The notes beneath the pieces were generated by a model. That model was not told the DNA's origin and did no database searches. It saw only the letters and a list, made by a program, of their open reading frames with translations. This document shows positions 18,481 through 28,527 of a stretch of 64,000 bases of DNA, in pieces. Origin of the DNA: an uncultured Burkholderiales bacterium (lineage in GTDB: Bacteria; Pseudomonadota; Gammaproteobacteria; Burkholderiales; Burkholderiaceae_C); contig CAILCI010000037.1 in the NCBI GenBank assembly GCA_903832625.1, positions 30,224 through 94,223 on the forward strand. The letters are read 5' to 3'. Positions within the stretch are counted from its first letter, which is position 1. Every line of letters begins with the position of its first letter. Both the position numbers and the translations under genes were made by a program.

Positions 18481-19140
18481 ATGTCACGAAAACCCAAAAA
18501 AGGTTATTACGTCAAAGGTCAGTTTGTTGCCGAGGGCAGCGAGCTTGATCTGGAACTCAAACGCGAGCTCAAAGGCACCGACAGCCTGAGCCGGACCGAC
18601 CGTAAACGCGAAAGCGACGAGCGCCAAGACGTGGGCGCAGAGTTGCTCACCCTGCGCTCAGATTTGAGCGAGCGCTTGCACGCCCAAGGACACATCAACG
18701 ACACACTGCGCGACGCAGTGGCCGAAGCCAAACGCATCACCAACTTCGAAGGCAAGCGCCGTCAAATGCAATACGTGGGCAAGCTCATGCGCAAGTTGAG
18801 CGATGAGGCATTTGCAGCCGTCTGCGATGCCATTACCGAGCAACGCGAAGGCTCCAGCCGAGTGACCTTGGCCTTGCACGAAGCCGAACAATGGCGCGAC
18901 CGTTTGGTCAAAGAAGACGCGGCGCTGGACGAATGGATGCAAGCCAACCCCAGCACCGACAGCCAACAATTGCGCGCCCTCATCCGCCAAGCACGCAAGG
19001 ACGACACAACCTCTAAAGCCGATGTCGCCAAAGGTTTGCTGCCGCGCCAAGGCCGCGCTTACCGTGAGATTTTTCAACTCGTCAAATCGCATCTGGGCGA
19101 GGAAGGCGATATTCCTGCGCCGGAAGACTTCGATGACTGA
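18481..19140 (+). CDS. darP: Ribosome biogenesis factor DarP (YjgA, DUF615)
   Basis: This 219-residue, highly charged cytoplasmic protein belongs to the YjgA family, which associates with late 50S assembly intermediates. The family N-terminus KKGYYVKGQFVAEGSELD and the middle RITNFEGKRRQMQYVGKLMR are visible. The track ORF begins 60 codons earlier inside pmbA antisense; the ATG at 18481 is right for the family. Its last codons overlap the start of mog by eight bases. Confidence 0.92.
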   Translation: MSRKPKKGYYVKGQFVAEGSELDLELKRELKGTDSLSRTDRKRESDERQDVGAELLTLRSDLSERLHAQGHINDTLRDAVAEAKRITNFEGKRRQMQYVGKLMRKLSDEAFAAVCDAITEQREGSSRVTLALHEAEQWRDRLVKEDAALDEWMQANPSTDSQQLRALIRQARKDDTTSKADVAKGLLPRQGRAYREIFQLVKSHLGEEGDIPAPEDFDD

Positions 19141-19747
19141 TTGGCCCAGCCCCGACCTGCGCTGCGACGGCGTCAAAATTGGCATCGTCTCCATCAGCGA
19201 CCGCGCCTCCAGCGGCACTTACGAAGACAAAGGCCTGCCCGCGCTGCGCGAATGGCTGGCGCAGGCTTTGTACAACCCGATCGAAGAAGTCGCGCGACTC
19301 ATCCCCGACGAGCAAGCACGCATCAGTCAAACACTGATTGACTTGGCCGAGCTGGGTTGTTCGCTGATTTTGACCACTGGCGGCACGGGGCCTGCCAAGC
19401 GAGACGTCACACCAGAAGCCACACTGGCTGTGGCTGACAAGGAAATGCCAGGCTTTGGCGAGCAAATGCGCCAAATCAGCTTGCGCTTTGTGCCGACCGC
19501 GATTTTGTCGCGCCAAGTGGCGGTGATTCGAGGCAGCAGCTTGATCATCAACTTACCCGGTCAACCCAAGTCGATTCAAGAGACCCTGGGCGGCTTAAAA
19601 GACGCCGAAGGCAAGCAAGTCGTCGATGGTATTTTTGCCGCAGTGCCTTATTGCATTGATCTGATCGGTGGGCCGTATTTAGAAACGCGCGATGCGTTTT
19701 GCAAAGCCTTTCGTCCCAAAACGGCAGTTCATTCCAAGCGGGTTTAA
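19133..19747 (+). CDS. mog: Molybdopterin adenylyltransferase
   Basis: This 204-residue enzyme adenylylates molybdopterin before molybdate insertion, a late step of molybdenum cofactor synthesis. The MPT-binding motif TTGGTGPAKRDVTPEATL is clear, preceded by IGIVSISDRASSGTYEDKG. The start at 19133 lies inside the darP end, giving coupled translation. The cofactor would serve the molybdenum hydroxylase at 50-53 kb, among others. Its stop overlaps by four bases with the convergent gene. Confidence 0.95.
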   Translation: MTDWPSPDLRCDGVKIGIVSISDRASSGTYEDKGLPALREWLAQALYNPIEEVARLIPDEQARISQTLIDLAELGCSLILTTGGTGPAKRDVTPEATLAVADKEMPGFGEQMRQISLRFVPTAILSRQVAVIRGSSLIINLPGQPKSIQETLGGLKDAEGKQVVDGIFAAVPYCIDLIGGPYLETRDAFCKAFRPKTAVHSKRV

Positions 19748-20160
19748 AACAGCTTTTTCAGCAGCTTTTTGATGGAATTGGTTTTCTTGGATGAAGGCGA
19801 GACCATGCGCGGTGTTTCACCCGACATGTCAAAGTAAACATCTTCAAAATGTACATTCCACTCGGGTAACTCTTGTTCAATCTCGAACAAGGGCTTGCAC
19901 TTGAGCAGCTGAAACACATAGAAATTAAAGCTCTCCACAAAGGCTGTGTATTGCGGCACAACCACGCCGTCGATGGGCTCAATATCGAGCCGCCAGCCGT
20001 GATGCAGACTTTCGCCCTCGCGCAGCAAGGTCAAAGGCGTGGTCATGGAAGAAAAGCTCACGCCATATTGTTCTAAGTCGAACACCACATAGCCCGAATA
20101 GGCTGTGGGCGACTTCATCACCACATGCAGGCGTTTGGGATGGATGTTGAGATAAATCAT
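19744..20160 (-). CDS. Hypothetical protein downstream of cysE
   Basis: This 138-residue soluble protein is one I do not recognise. It has alternating hydrophobic strands in the first half (YSGYVVFDLEQYGVSF, LRREGESL-like LLREGESLHHGW), an aromatic-rich middle, and a lysine-rich tail (SIKKLLKKLF). It has no signal peptide or membrane helix. The start lies three bases after the cysE stop on the same strand, so it is probably co-transcribed with cysE. Its stop overlaps the mog stop, a tail-to-tail arrangement. Confidence 0.7.
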   Translation of the reverse strand: MIYLNIHPKRLHVVMKSPTAYSGYVVFDLEQYGVSFSSMTTPLTLLREGESLHHGWRLDIEPIDGVVVPQYTAFVESFNFYVFQLLKCKPLFEIEQELPEWNVHFEDVYFDMSGETPRMVSPSSKKTNSIKKLLKKLF

Positions 20161-20163
20161 GGC

Positions 20164-20934
20164 TCAGTCCAACAATTGATTGATGCGCTCAGCCGAAAAA
20201 GTTTCTTGACGAGCGGCTTCGCTGGGGACGCAATCGCCCTTGGCCTGCATGTTGGAGAGTTTTTCAATGGCTTGCCACAGCATCGCAATTTGATGCTCTT
20301 GGCTGGAGGCGTTGTCGATCAAGCCGCGCAGCGCTTGGCTGACCGGATCGGTGTCTTCGGTAATTCCATAGGCGTTGAACTTGGGTTGCACCTGGGATAC
20401 ATCGGCACTCTCTCCTGTTTTGGATGGGATGATGCGCGCTGGAATTCCCACCGCAGTGGCGCCAGCAGGCACGGGCTTGATGACCACCGCATTGCTGCCG
20501 ATCTTGGCGTTGTCGCCCACCTCAAAGCCGCCCAGCACCTTGGCTCCCGCGCTGACGACAACATTTTTGCCAAGCGTTGGATGACGCTTGGTGCCCTTGT
20601 ACAAAGAAGTGCCGCCCAGTGTCACGCCTTGGTAGATGGTGCAACCGTCACCAATTTCGGCGGTTTCGCCCACCACCACGCCCATGGCATGGTCAAAAAA
20701 CACGCGCTGCCCAATGACAGCGGCGGGGTGAATTTCGATGCCCGTCAACCAACGCGCCACATGCGAGATGAAACGTCCCAGCCATTTGAGGCCGATTCCC
20801 CAGCAAAAATGCGCCCACCGGTGCATCACCAAGGCATGCAAACCGGGATAGCAAGTCAGCACCTCCCACAAGCTGCGCGCAGCAGGATCGCGGTCAAGAA
20901 TGCACTGAATGTCGGAGCGAAGACGAGAAAACAT
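20164..20934 (-). CDS. cysE: Serine O-acetyltransferase
   Basis: This 256-residue enzyme makes O-acetylserine for cysteine synthesis. The SATase N-terminal helical region ([20 protein letters not shown]) is followed by the left-handed beta-helix of hexapeptide repeats ([47 protein letters not shown]). The catalytic Asp-His region sits in DHAMGVV. I use the ATG at 20934, not the TTG three codons earlier. It lies head-to-tail with trmJ, 11 bases after it. Confidence 0.95.
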   Translation of the reverse strand: MFSRLRSDIQCILDRDPAARSLWEVLTCYPGLHALVMHRWAHFCWGIGLKWLGRFISHVARWLTGIEIHPAAVIGQRVFFDHAMGVVVGETAEIGDGCTIYQGVTLGGTSLYKGTKRHPTLGKNVVVSAGAKVLGGFEVGDNAKIGSNAVVIKPVPAGATAVGIPARIIPSKTGESADVSQVQPKFNAYGITEDTDPVSQALRGLIDNASSQEHQIAMLWQAIEKLSNMQAKGDCVPSEAARQETFSAERINQLLD

Positions 20935-20945
20935 AGGCCTCAAGT

Positions 20946-21704
20946 CTAGCGTTTATGGGCGGCCGCCAGCACCATGTGTTTGGCCACCCCACGCAAAATA
21001 TGTATTTCTTCCTCGCTCAAGCCTGCGCGGTTGAACAATTGGTTGAGCCGAGGCATGAGTTTTTTGGGTGTAGCGGGGTCTAAAAAACCAATCTCGGTCA
21101 GGGCTTGCTCCCAATGGCTCAACATGCCTGCGACTTGTTGCGCGTCGGCCAATGCGGGTTGGGCGGGCTGAGCAGCCAGCGCAGGCTCGCCCAAAGGCAC
21201 AGCAAAACCACCCAACGCCTGCCGCCAATCGTAGGCCAGCACCTGCACGGCAGAGGCCAAATTGAGCGAGCCGAATTTGGGGTCGGTGGGAATACTCAGA
21301 CAAGCGTGGCAGCGGTAAACGTCTTCGTTTCTCATGCCAAAGCGCTCAGAGCCAAACAAAAACGCCACGCCTTGCTGTGGTTGGCTTGTCTGCTGCGCCA
21401 CCAGAGTCGAAAAATGCTCGCGGGGCGCGAAAGTAGGCGGTCCAAAGTCGCGTGGCGTCATGGCTGTGGCGCACAGGTGGCTCACGCCGTCCAAGGCCTC
21501 ATCCAACGTATCCACGATGCGGGCGTTGTTGAGCACATCCAGTGCACCGCTGGCACGTTGGATGGTTTCTTCACGACGCAGCACGTTCGACCAACGCGGC
21601 GCGACCAACACCAAATCGGTGAATCCCATGACTTTCATGGCGCGGGCGGCTGCGCCCACATTGCCGGCGTGGCTGGTTTGAATCAGGATGAATCGGGTGT
21701 GCAT
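20946..21704 (-). CDS. trmJ: tRNA (cytidine/uridine-2'-O-)-methyltransferase TrmJ
   Basis: This 252-residue SPOUT-fold methyltransferase modifies the 2'-O of tRNA position 32. The knot motifs are visible: [20 protein letters not shown] at the start, [14 protein letters not shown], and [22 protein letters not shown]-terminal helical extension ([18 protein letters not shown]) is typical of TrmJ. The track's 20 upstream residues are rejected in favour of the ATG at 21704. It is divergent from suhB with a 114-base gap and co-directional with cysE. Confidence 0.93.
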   Translation of the reverse strand: MHTRFILIQTSHAGNVGAAARAMKVMGFTDLVLVAPRWSNVLRREETIQRASGALDVLNNARIVDTLDEALDGVSHLCATAMTPRDFGPPTFAPREHFSTLVAQQTSQPQQGVAFLFGSERFGMRNEDVYRCHACLSIPTDPKFGSLNLASAVQVLAYDWRQALGGFAVPLGEPALAAQPAQPALADAQQVAGMLSHWEQALTEIGFLDPATPKKLMPRLNQLFNRAGLSEEEIHILRGVAKHMVLAAAHKR

Positions 21705-21818
21705 GGGCGGTTTAGGGCAAGCGGTCACAAAAGCGTAAAATTGAGCTATTGTCGCTGCCCGCATCGCCGGCGCAGGTTTTTTAGCCCAAACGGCTCGTTG
21801 CGTTCTTCTTCACAATTT

Positions 21819-22697
21819 ATGTCGACCCCCACCACTCACCCCATGCTGAACACGGCCGTCAAGGCCGCCCGCGCTGCCGGCGCCATCATCAACCGTGCTG
21901 CCCTTGATGTCGAGGCCGTTCGTGTCTCGCAAAAGCAGGTGAATGACTTTGTCACCGAGGTCGACCAAGCCAGTGAACGCATCATCATCGAGACCTTGCT
22001 CACCGCCTATCCCGACCACGGCATCTTGGCCGAAGAATCGGGCTCGACGCACGGCAACCCCAACGCCAGCCATGTGTGGATCATCGATCCACTGGACGGC
22101 ACCACCAACTTCATCCACGGCTTTCCGGTCTATTGCGTGAGCATTGCTTTGGCGATTGACGGCAAACTCGATCAAGCCGTGGTCTATGACCCAACCCGCA
22201 ACGACCTCTTCACCGCCACCCGTGGCCGCGGCGCGTTTTTGAATGACCGCCGCATTCGCGTGAGCAAGCGCGTGCGCTTGAACGAGTGCTTGCTCTCCAC
22301 CGGATTTCCCTTCCGCCCCGAAGACGACTTCAACAAATACCTGCGCCTCATGGGCGAGATGATGCAACGCACCGCAGGCCTGCGCCGCCCCGGTGCTGCC
22401 GCGCTCGACTTGGCCTACGTGGCCGCAGGCTGGAGCGATGGATTTTTTGAACTCGGTTTACAGCCTTGGGACATGGCTGCAGGCGCGTTGCTGGTCACGG
22501 AAGCTGGCGGCTTGGTCGGCAACTTCACGGGCGAGTCCAATTTCTTGGAACAACGCGAGTGCATGGCAGCGAATTCGCGCATTTATGCCCAACTCGTGCC
22601 TCTGCTGAGTGGTTACTCCAAATTTGGCAGCGCAGACGCCAAGCGCGAAGCCAGCGAAGCAGGTAAAACCTTGAGCTTGTCGGGCAAAAACGACTGA
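21819..22697 (+). CDS. suhB: Inositol-1-monophosphatase SuhB
   Basis: This 292-residue magnesium-dependent phosphatase of the IMPase family, known as SuhB in proteobacteria, also acts in rRNA transcription antitermination. Metal-binding motifs are visible: [22 protein letters not shown] and [15 protein letters not shown]. The large track extension upstream lies antisense to trmJ and is rejected. The ATG at 21819 gives an N-terminus only slightly longer than usual. A tail of about 25 polar residues follows the core. mutS begins 19 bases later. Confidence 0.93.
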   Translation: MSTPTTHPMLNTAVKAARAAGAIINRAALDVEAVRVSQKQVNDFVTEVDQASERIIIETLLTAYPDHGILAEESGSTHGNPNASHVWIIDPLDGTTNFIHGFPVYCVSIALAIDGKLDQAVVYDPTRNDLFTATRGRGAFLNDRRIRVSKRVRLNECLLSTGFPFRPEDDFNKYLRLMGEMMQRTAGLRRPGAAALDLAYVAAGWSDGFFELGLQPWDMAAGALLVTEAGGLVGNFTGESNFLEQRECMAANSRIYAQLVPLLSGYSKFGSADAKREASEAGKTLSLSGKND

Positions 22698-22716
22698 ACC
22701 TGCTCGCACGACTGAC

Positions 22717-25335
22717 ATGAGCACGCCCGACCTCCACGACGGCCACACGCCCATGATGCGGCAGTACTTGGCGCTCAAAGCCGAGCACCCGAACACGCTG
22801 CTGTTCTACCGCATGGGCGACTTCTACGAGTTGTTTTTTGGCGATGCCGAAAAAGCTGTGCGCTTGCTCGACATCACCCTCACCCAGCGTGGCCAATCCA
22901 ATGGCCAACCGGTGGTGATGGCGGGTGTGCCGTTTCATTCGGTGGACACCTATTTGGCGCGGCTCTTAAAGCTGGGCGAATCAGTTGCCATTTGTGAACA
23001 AGTGGGCGATGTAGCCACCAGCAAAGGCCCGGTCGAGCGCAAAGTGGTGCGCGTGGTCACGCCCGGCACACTCACCGACAGCGCTTTGTTGAGCGACAAA
23101 AGCGAGGCCTTTGTGTTGTCGGTTCACCAAAGCGAGCGCAGCCGCTGCGGCTTGGCGTGGTTGAGCGTGACCGAAGGCCGCGTCTACTTGACCGAATGCG
23201 ACAACGACGCCTTGCCCGCATGGATCGCCCGCATCGCGCCCAGCGAATTGATTTACAGCGCCGAAGTCAGTCCTGCATTTGAATCTCGTTTAAAAGCCGT
23301 GTGTGCCGCCAGCGGCCTGCCCGCGCAATTGCGCCCCGCTTGGCAGTTTGACGCTGCTTTGGGCGCACGCAAATTGCTCGAACACCTGCAAGCCGCTTCG
23401 CTCAACGCTTGGAATGCCCAAGACGTGGTGCACGCCCACGCCGCCTGCGCCGCCTTGCTCGACTACGCCCAACACACCCAAGGCCGCGCCCTCACCCATG
23501 TGCATGCGGTGCAGGTGGTGCGCGACGACGCCTTGATCGACCTGCCGCCCACCACACGGCGCAACCTGGAGTTGGTACAAACCTTGCGCGGCGAAGATGC
23601 GCCCACGCTCTTTTCGCTGTTAGACACCTGCATGAGCGGCATGGGCAGCCGCGAGCTCAAACGCTGGCTGCTGGAACCCGAGCGCGACCGCCGCCAAGCC
23701 CAACTGCGCCTAGACGCCATTGCAGCCTTGCAGCACAGCGGCCATGGCGTGCCTTACAAAGCTTTGCGCGAAGCCCTCAAAGGCTCGGGCGATGTGCAAC
23801 GCATTTGCGCCCGAGTGGCCTTGCGCCAAGTGCGCCCGCGCGAGTTGGTGTCGCTCGCCCAAGCGCTGCGCAAAGCCTTGCACATCCAACCCCATGTGCC
23901 GCGCAGCGAATTGCTCGATCAGGTGGCGCAAGCCTTGGCCGCGCCGCCCGAATGCGGCGCCTTGATTGAACACGCCATCCATCCCGAGCCCGCAGCCTTA
24001 GTACGCGACGGCGGCGTGATGGCCGATGGCTTTGACGCCGAGCTTGACGAACTGCGCGGCATTCAAACAAATTGCGATGACTTTTTGCTGGCGCTGGAAG
24101 TGCGCGAGCGCGAACGCACCGGCATTGCCAATTTGCGGGTGCAGTTCAACAAGGTGCATGGCTTTTACATCGAAGTCACGCAAGGCCAAGTGGACAAAGT
24201 TCCAGCCAACTACACGCGCCGCCAAACCCTGAAAAACGCCGAGCGCTTCATCACGCCCGAACTCAAAGCCTTTGAAGACAAAGCCCTGAGCGCGCAAGAG
24301 CGTGCCTTGGCGCGAGAGAAATTTTTGTTCGAAGGCTTGCTCGATCAACTCCAAGTTTTTGTGCCTGCCCTCACCCGATTGGCGCAAGGCGTGGCCACGC
24401 TGGACGCGCTGTGCTGCTTGGCCGAGCGTTCGCACACCCTCAACTGGTGCGCGCCTGAGTTTGTCAAAACACCGTGCATTGACATCACCCAAGGCCGTCA
24501 CCCTGTGGTGCAAGATCGCTTGGCGCAAACCCACGGCACCACCAGCAGCGGTGCCAAAACCTTCATCGCCAACGACACACGGTTGGCGCACAACCAGCGC
24601 ATGCAAGTCATCACCGGCCCCAACATGGGCGGTAAATCGACCTATATGCGGCAAGTGGCGCTGATTGTGTTGCTTGCCAGCATGGGCAGCCATGTGCCCG
24701 CCTCGGCGTGTCGTTTGGGACCGATTGACGCCATCCACACCCGCATTGGCGCAGCGGACGACTTGGCCAATGCCCAATCCACGTTCATGCTGGAGATGAC
24801 CGAGGCCGCGCAAATTTTGCACGCCGCCACACCGCACAGCTTGGTGTTGATGGACGAGATTGGGCGCGGCACCTCTACCTTCGATGGTTTGGCTTTGGCC
24901 AGCGGCATAGCGTCGCATTTGCACGACAAAACACAGGCCTTTACCTTGTTTGCCACGCACTACTTTGAATTGACCGAATTCCCAGCCACTCACCGAGCAG
25001 CGGTGAATGTGCATGTGAGCGCGGCTGAGAGTGGCAGCAGCATTGTTTTTCTACATGAAATACAAGCGGGGCCGGCCAGCCGCAGCTATGGTATTCAGGT
25101 GGCGCGATTGGCAGGCATGCCCACACCCGTGCTCAACCATGCGCGGCATACACTGGCGTCTTTGGAAGCGGGGGCGGATGCCAGCCGTGTGCAAGTCGAT
25201 TTGTTTGCGGCACCGCCTGAACCCGAACCCACGGTAGTGACTCCTTTGCACAGCAAGTTGGCTGAGATCAACCCCGACACCTTGAGTCCACGCGATGCGT
25301 TGGACGCCCTTTATCAACTCAAAAAATTGCTATGA
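22717..25335 (+). CDS. mutS: DNA mismatch repair protein MutS
   Basis: This 872-residue mismatch-recognition ATPase includes the N-terminal mismatch-binding domain with the family FYE-type motif ([15 protein letters not shown]), connector, lever and clamp domains, then the ATPase. Walker A is [13 protein letters not shown], Walker [16 protein letters not shown], and ATHYFEL follows. The C-terminal helix-turn-helix [13 protein letters not shown] is intact. Length and motifs indicate a functional MutS1. Its stop overlaps the start of the Anbu gene as ATGA. Confidence 0.98.
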   Translation: MSTPDLHDGHTPMMRQYLALKAEHPNTLLFYRMGDFYELFFGDAEKAVRLLDITLTQRGQSNGQPVVMAGVPFHSVDTYLARLLKLGESVAICEQVGDVATSKGPVERKVVRVVTPGTLTDSALLSDKSEAFVLSVHQSERSRCGLAWLSVTEGRVYLTECDNDALPAWIARIAPSELIYSAEVSPAFESRLKAVCAASGLPAQLRPAWQFDAALGARKLLEHLQAASLNAWNAQDVVHAHAACAALLDYAQHTQGRALTHVHAVQVVRDDALIDLPPTTRRNLELVQTLRGEDAPTLFSLLDTCMSGMGSRELKRWLLEPERDRRQAQLRLDAIAALQHSGHGVPYKALREALKGSGDVQRICARVALRQVRPRELVSLAQALRKALHIQPHVPRSELLDQVAQALAAPPECGALIEHAIHPEPAALVRDGGVMADGFDAELDELRGIQTNCDDFLLALEVRERERTGIANLRVQFNKVHGFYIEVTQGQVDKVPANYTRRQTLKNAERFITPELKAFEDKALSAQERALAREKFLFEGLLDQLQVFVPALTRLAQGVATLDALCCLAERSHTLNWCAPEFVKTPCIDITQGRHPVVQDRLAQTHGTTSSGAKTFIANDTRLAHNQRMQVITGPNMGGKSTYMRQVALIVLLASMGSHVPASACRLGPIDAIHTRIGAADDLANAQSTFMLEMTEAAQILHAATPHSLVLMDEIGRGTSTFDGLALASGIASHLHDKTQAFTLFATHYFELTEFPATHRAAVNVHVSAAESGSSIVFLHEIQAGPASRSYGIQVARLAGMPTPVLNHARHTLASLEAGADASRVQVDLFAAPPEPEPTVVTPLHSKLAEINPDTLSPRDALDALYQLKKLL

Positions 25336-26162
25336 CGTATTGCGTTGGCATCAAACTCAAAGCTGGCTTGGTTTTTTTGTCTGACTCTCGCACCAATGCG
25401 GGGTTGGATCAAATCAGCACTTTTCGCAAAATGATTGTGTATGAGAAAACGGGCGACCGTTTCATGGTCTTGTTGTCGGCAGGCAATTTGTCCATCTCGC
25501 AATCGGTGCGCGAAATTTTGCAAGTCGAGCAACTCAAAGACACCCCCGAGAGCGAACCCATCACCATTTGGAACGCCACCAGCATGTTCGATGCGGTGCG
25601 CGTGTTGGGCTCGGCCATTCGCCGCGTGCGCGAGCGCGATGCAGAGGCGCTGCAAGCCTCGGGCGTGGACTTCAATGTGTCGATGATTTTTGGTGGCCAA
25701 ATTGGTGGCGAGAGCATGCGTTTGTTTCAGGTCTATTCGCCCGGCAACTTCATCGAAGCTACGGCTGAGACGCCGTATTTTCAAATTGGCGAATCCAAAT
25801 ACGGCAAGCCCGTTCTAGACCGTGTGCTCACGCCCGAGACGCCGCTGCACGAAGCGGCCAAGTGCGCGTTGGTGTCCATGGATTCGACCCTCAAATCCAA
25901 CCTGTCGGTGGGGCTGCCGCTGGACATGGTGGTTTACGAGGCTGATCGCTTGCAAAGCGACAAAGTGGTGTGCATTGACGAAAGCAACCCGTATTTTCAA
26001 ATGGTGCGCTCCAGCTGGGGCAACAAATTGCGCGAGGTGTTTGACGGCATTGAAGACCCGATGTGGGACAGCATTGCGCCTGCGCCACATCCGCTCATGC
26101 AAGCGTCCAACCGCTTGCAGGCCCTGAAAAAAATCAGCACACCCAAAGACAAACTCATTTAA
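25332..26162 (+). CDS. Anbu-type proteasome-like protease
   Basis: This 276-residue protein resembles Anbu (ancestral beta subunit), an Ntn-hydrolase related to HslV and proteasome beta subunits. After removal of Met1 the N-terminus would be Thr ([15 protein letters not shown]), the expected nucleophile. The Asp in LSDSRTNAG and the Lys in TFRKMIVYE match proteasome-type active-site spacing. Anbu genes are usually beside ATP-grasp, alpha-E and transglutaminase genes; none is here. Instead it is coupled to mutS by an ATGA overlap and followed closely by a hydrolase. The substrate is unknown. Confidence 0.85.
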   Translation: MTYCVGIKLKAGLVFLSDSRTNAGLDQISTFRKMIVYEKTGDRFMVLLSAGNLSISQSVREILQVEQLKDTPESEPITIWNATSMFDAVRVLGSAIRRVRERDAEALQASGVDFNVSMIFGGQIGGESMRLFQVYSPGNFIEATAETPYFQIGESKYGKPVLDRVLTPETPLHEAAKCALVSMDSTLKSNLSVGLPLDMVVYEADRLQSDKVVCIDESNPYFQMVRSSWGNKLREVFDGIEDPMWDSIAPAPHPLMQASNRLQALKKISTPKDKLI

Positions 26163-26165
26163 GTC

Positions 26166-26987
26166 ATGATCGACCAGCCCTTGATTGTTTTCTCGCATGG
26201 CAACAGCTTTCCGGCAAGCACTTACAACGTGATGCTCAATGACTTGCGCCGGCGTGGTTATCGGGTGGAAGCGATAGAAAAATTTGGCCATGATCCGCGT
26301 TTTCCGGTAAGCGACAACTGGCCGAATTTGGTCGATCAACTGTGCGAATTTGTCAAGCCTCTGGCTCAACAGCAGCCGCTGTATTTGGTGGGTCACTCCT
26401 TGGGCGGCGTGTTGAGTTTGATGGCTGCTGCCAAGCTGCAAGACTTGGTTCAAGGCGTGGTGTTGCTAGATTCGCCAGTGGTGGGCGGCTGGCGCGCGCT
26501 CACGCTGTATTGGCACAAGCGTGTGGCGTGGAGTGAGATGTTCAACCCAGCATCCATTAGCAAAAACCGCCGTAATCAATGGCAGAGCCACGCCCATGCG
26601 CTTGAGCACTTCATGCAAAAACGTGCTTTTGCCAAATGGAATACGCAGGTTCTGATGGACTATGTGGCCCACGGCACCCACGATGTAGTCATCGAGCAAG
26701 AAACACAACGCTGGTTAAGCTTTGACCGCGACATTGAAACCGCCATCTACAAAACTTTGCCAGACAATTTGGAGCGTTTTTTCAAACAACACCCATTGGC
26801 TTGCAAAGTGTCTTTCATTGGTGGCTTGCAATCGCTAGAAATCAAACAAGCCGGAATGGCTTTCACCCGTCGGCTGACCCAAGAGCGCATTGCCATGCTG
26901 GATGGGACACATTTATTCCCCATGGAAAAACCCATCATGGCCGCCGCGGCAATAGAAGCCGCATTGCTTAATTTAGCGCAAGACTAA
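26166..26987 (+). CDS. Alpha/beta hydrolase
   Basis: This 273-residue cytoplasmic alpha/beta-hydrolase fold protein has no signal peptide. The nucleophile elbow is GHSLGG, preceded by the oxyanion segment VFSHGNSFPA. A late acid/His region is likely in MLDGTHLFPME. The substrate is not evident; such proteins include esterases and lipases. It begins three bases after the Anbu-type protease and is probably co-transcribed with it and mutS. It is convergent with uppP. Confidence 0.85.
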   Translation: MIDQPLIVFSHGNSFPASTYNVMLNDLRRRGYRVEAIEKFGHDPRFPVSDNWPNLVDQLCEFVKPLAQQQPLYLVGHSLGGVLSLMAAAKLQDLVQGVVLLDSPVVGGWRALTLYWHKRVAWSEMFNPASISKNRRNQWQSHAHALEHFMQKRAFAKWNTQVLMDYVAHGTHDVVIEQETQRWLSFDRDIETAIYKTLPDNLERFFKQHPLACKVSFIGGLQSLEIKQAGMAFTRRLTQERIAMLDGTHLFPMEKPIMAAAAIEAALLNLAQD

Positions 26988-26990
26988 GGC

Positions 26991-27836
26991 TTATTCAGCC
27001 CACACCACCAAGCCGCTCCAAGCGGTTGCCAGCACCAGCAAGCCAAAGGCAATGCGATACCAAGCAAACACCACAAAGCTGTGGCTGGCAATGTAGCGCA
27101 GCAACCAACGCACGCACAGCCAAGCACTGATAAAAGACACCACCAAACCCACGCCAAACATGGGCAAATCGTCCATGCTCAACAAGGCACGTTCTTTGTA
27201 AAGGCTGTAAGCGCCCGCGCCGATCAGCGTTGGGATGGCCAAGTAAAACGAAAAATCGGTCGCGGCCTTGCGCGACAAGCCCAGCAACATGCCCCCAATG
27301 ATGGTCGAGCCGCTGCGGCTGGTGCCGGGAATCATCGCCAAGCATTGCACCAAGCCGACTTTGAGGGCGTCGAGCACGCTCATGTCGTCCGCGCTTTGCA
27401 CCTGTGGCTTTTGTGCGGCATTCGCAGTGCCGTCGCGACCCCAAGCTTCCACCCACAAAATAATCAGCCCGCCCAAAATAAAGGTGCTCGCCACCACCAC
27501 GGGCGTGAACAAATGCGCTTTGATGAACTTGCCAAACAACAAACCGAGCACCACGGCAGGCAAAAAGCCAACCAAGACATTGAGCGCAAACAAACGCGCC
27601 GAGCGCTGCGTGGGCAAAGCCAACACCGTGGATTTTATTTTTTGCCAATAGACCAAAATCACCGCAAAGATGGCGCCCGTTTGAATGGCAATGTCAAACA
27701 CCTTGGCCTTGTCGTCGTCAAAGCCGAGCAACGAGCCCGCCAAAATCAAATGCCCCGTCGAAGAAATCGGTAAAAACTCAGTCAAACCTTCCACCACGCC
27801 CATGACGGCGGCTTTGAGCAACAAAACAATATCCAC
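26991..27836 (-). CDS. uppP: Undecaprenyl-diphosphatase
   Basis: This 281-residue integral membrane phosphatase of the BacA/UppP family recycles undecaprenyl pyrophosphate to the carrier lipid for peptidoglycan and O-antigen synthesis. The two family motifs are intact: [15 protein letters not shown] near the N-terminus and [15 protein letters not shown] in the middle. About eight hydrophobic helices are visible. The length is normal. It is convergent with the hydrolase upstream in the window and next to a PIN-toxin remnant at its 5' side. Confidence 0.95.
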   Translation of the reverse strand: MDIVLLLKAAVMGVVEGLTEFLPISSTGHLILAGSLLGFDDDKAKVFDIAIQTGAIFAVILVYWQKIKSTVLALPTQRSARLFALNVLVGFLPAVVLGLLFGKFIKAHLFTPVVVASTFILGGLIILWVEAWGRDGTANAAQKPQVQSADDMSVLDALKVGLVQCLAMIPGTSRSGSTIIGGMLLGLSRKAATDFSFYLAIPTLIGAGAYSLYKERALLSMDDLPMFGVGLVVSFISAWLCVRWLLRYIASHSFVVFAWYRIAFGLLVLATAWSGLVVWAE

Positions 27837-27860
27837 AGCAAATCCCTTTCAGTTGGAGCG

Positions 27861-27989
27861 ATTATCGATGTTGATGGCTACCTTGCCGCCACGGCCATCG
27901 CACAGGGCTTGATGGTCGCCACGCGAGACGTCGCACCTTTTGAAACCGCAGGACTCAAAGTGATCAACCATTGGACTGCGGGACATTGA
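27861..27989 (+). pseudogene. C-terminal remnant of a PIN-domain (VapC/FitB-like) toxin
   Basis: The plus strand encodes about 42 residues that look like the end of a VapC/FitB toxin: DGYLAATAIAQG, then VATRDVAPFE and a final VINHW-type tail before TGA. In intact toxins these segments carry the last acidic residues of the nuclease site (DxxIAATA and TRN/DxxDF). There is no start codon, N-terminal part or antitoxin gene in the 254-base gap, so it is a decayed fragment. It lies between uppP and a DUF2306 gene. Confidence 0.75.
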
Positions 27990-28032
27990 GCCGCATTTCA
28001 CACACCCGTTTTTGCATTTCGTCGCATTTGGC

Positions 28033-28061
28033 TTGGACGCGCACTATGGAAATGGCATAGT
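28033..28061 (+). promoter_or_regulatory. Candidate promoter for the DUF2306 gene
   Basis: TTGGAC and CATAGT are separated by 17 bases and end 30 bases before the start codon at 28091. Each hexamer matches consensus at four positions. Confidence 0.45.
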
Positions 28062-28090
28062 TGCACCATTCATCGTTTTTTCTTCGAATC

Positions 28091-28504
28091 ATGCAACTCA
28101 CTCCCATCATTGCCATCCACATGAGCGCCGCTTTGAGCGCTGTGGTTTTAGGGCCTTTCGCACTGTGGGCGCGGTTAGGCAAAACCGTTCGACCTCGCTG
28201 GCATCGCGCTTTGGGCTATGCGTGGGTGACCTGCATGGTGGCTGCCGCCTTGTCTGCAATATTTGTTCGTGACTTTGGTGTGCCCAATGTGTGGGGCTAT
28301 ACGCCTATTCATCTATTTATCGTGGTGACCGCGTTCAGTCTGTTCAAAGCCTTCAAGGCTTTGGCACAGCGAGACATTGCCACCCACCGCCGTTACATGC
28401 AGCGTCTGTACGTGGGTGCTTGCTTGGTAGCAGGTGCGTTCACTTTGCTGCCAGGGCGCTATTTGGGCAATCTCATTTGGGGTAGCTGGCTGGGTTTGCT
28501 GTAA
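28091..28504 (+). CDS. DUF2306-type small membrane protein
   Basis: This 137-residue integral membrane protein has four predicted helices, about residues 3-26, 42-62, 69-90 and 110-132. The first helix holds a histidine (IAIHMSAALSAVVLGPFAL) and the pattern HRALGYAWV, common in DUF2306 proteins. Further histidines (TPIHLFIV, ATHRRYM) could bind haem or metal, but this is speculation. I chose the ATG at 28091. It opens a run of closely spaced plus-strand genes that ends in a two-component system. Confidence 0.75.
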   Translation: MQLTPIIAIHMSAALSAVVLGPFALWARLGKTVRPRWHRALGYAWVTCMVAAALSAIFVRDFGVPNVWGYTPIHLFIVVTAFSLFKAFKALAQRDIATHRRYMQRLYVGACLVAGAFTLLPGRYLGNLIWGSWLGLL

Positions 28505-28527
28505 ACCATCGTTTAAAGGAATTTACC

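Noticed and set aside
23998-25014. 338-residue minus-strand ORF opposite mutS
   Set aside because: It lies wholly antisense to the conserved ATPase domain of MutS, and its composition is typical of a bias shadow.
27964-28182. 72-residue minus-strand ORF between uppP and DUF2306
   Set aside because: It overlaps the DUF2306 start and promoter region on the other strand and has a composition unlike a real protein; the PIN-toxin remnant better explains part of the gap.
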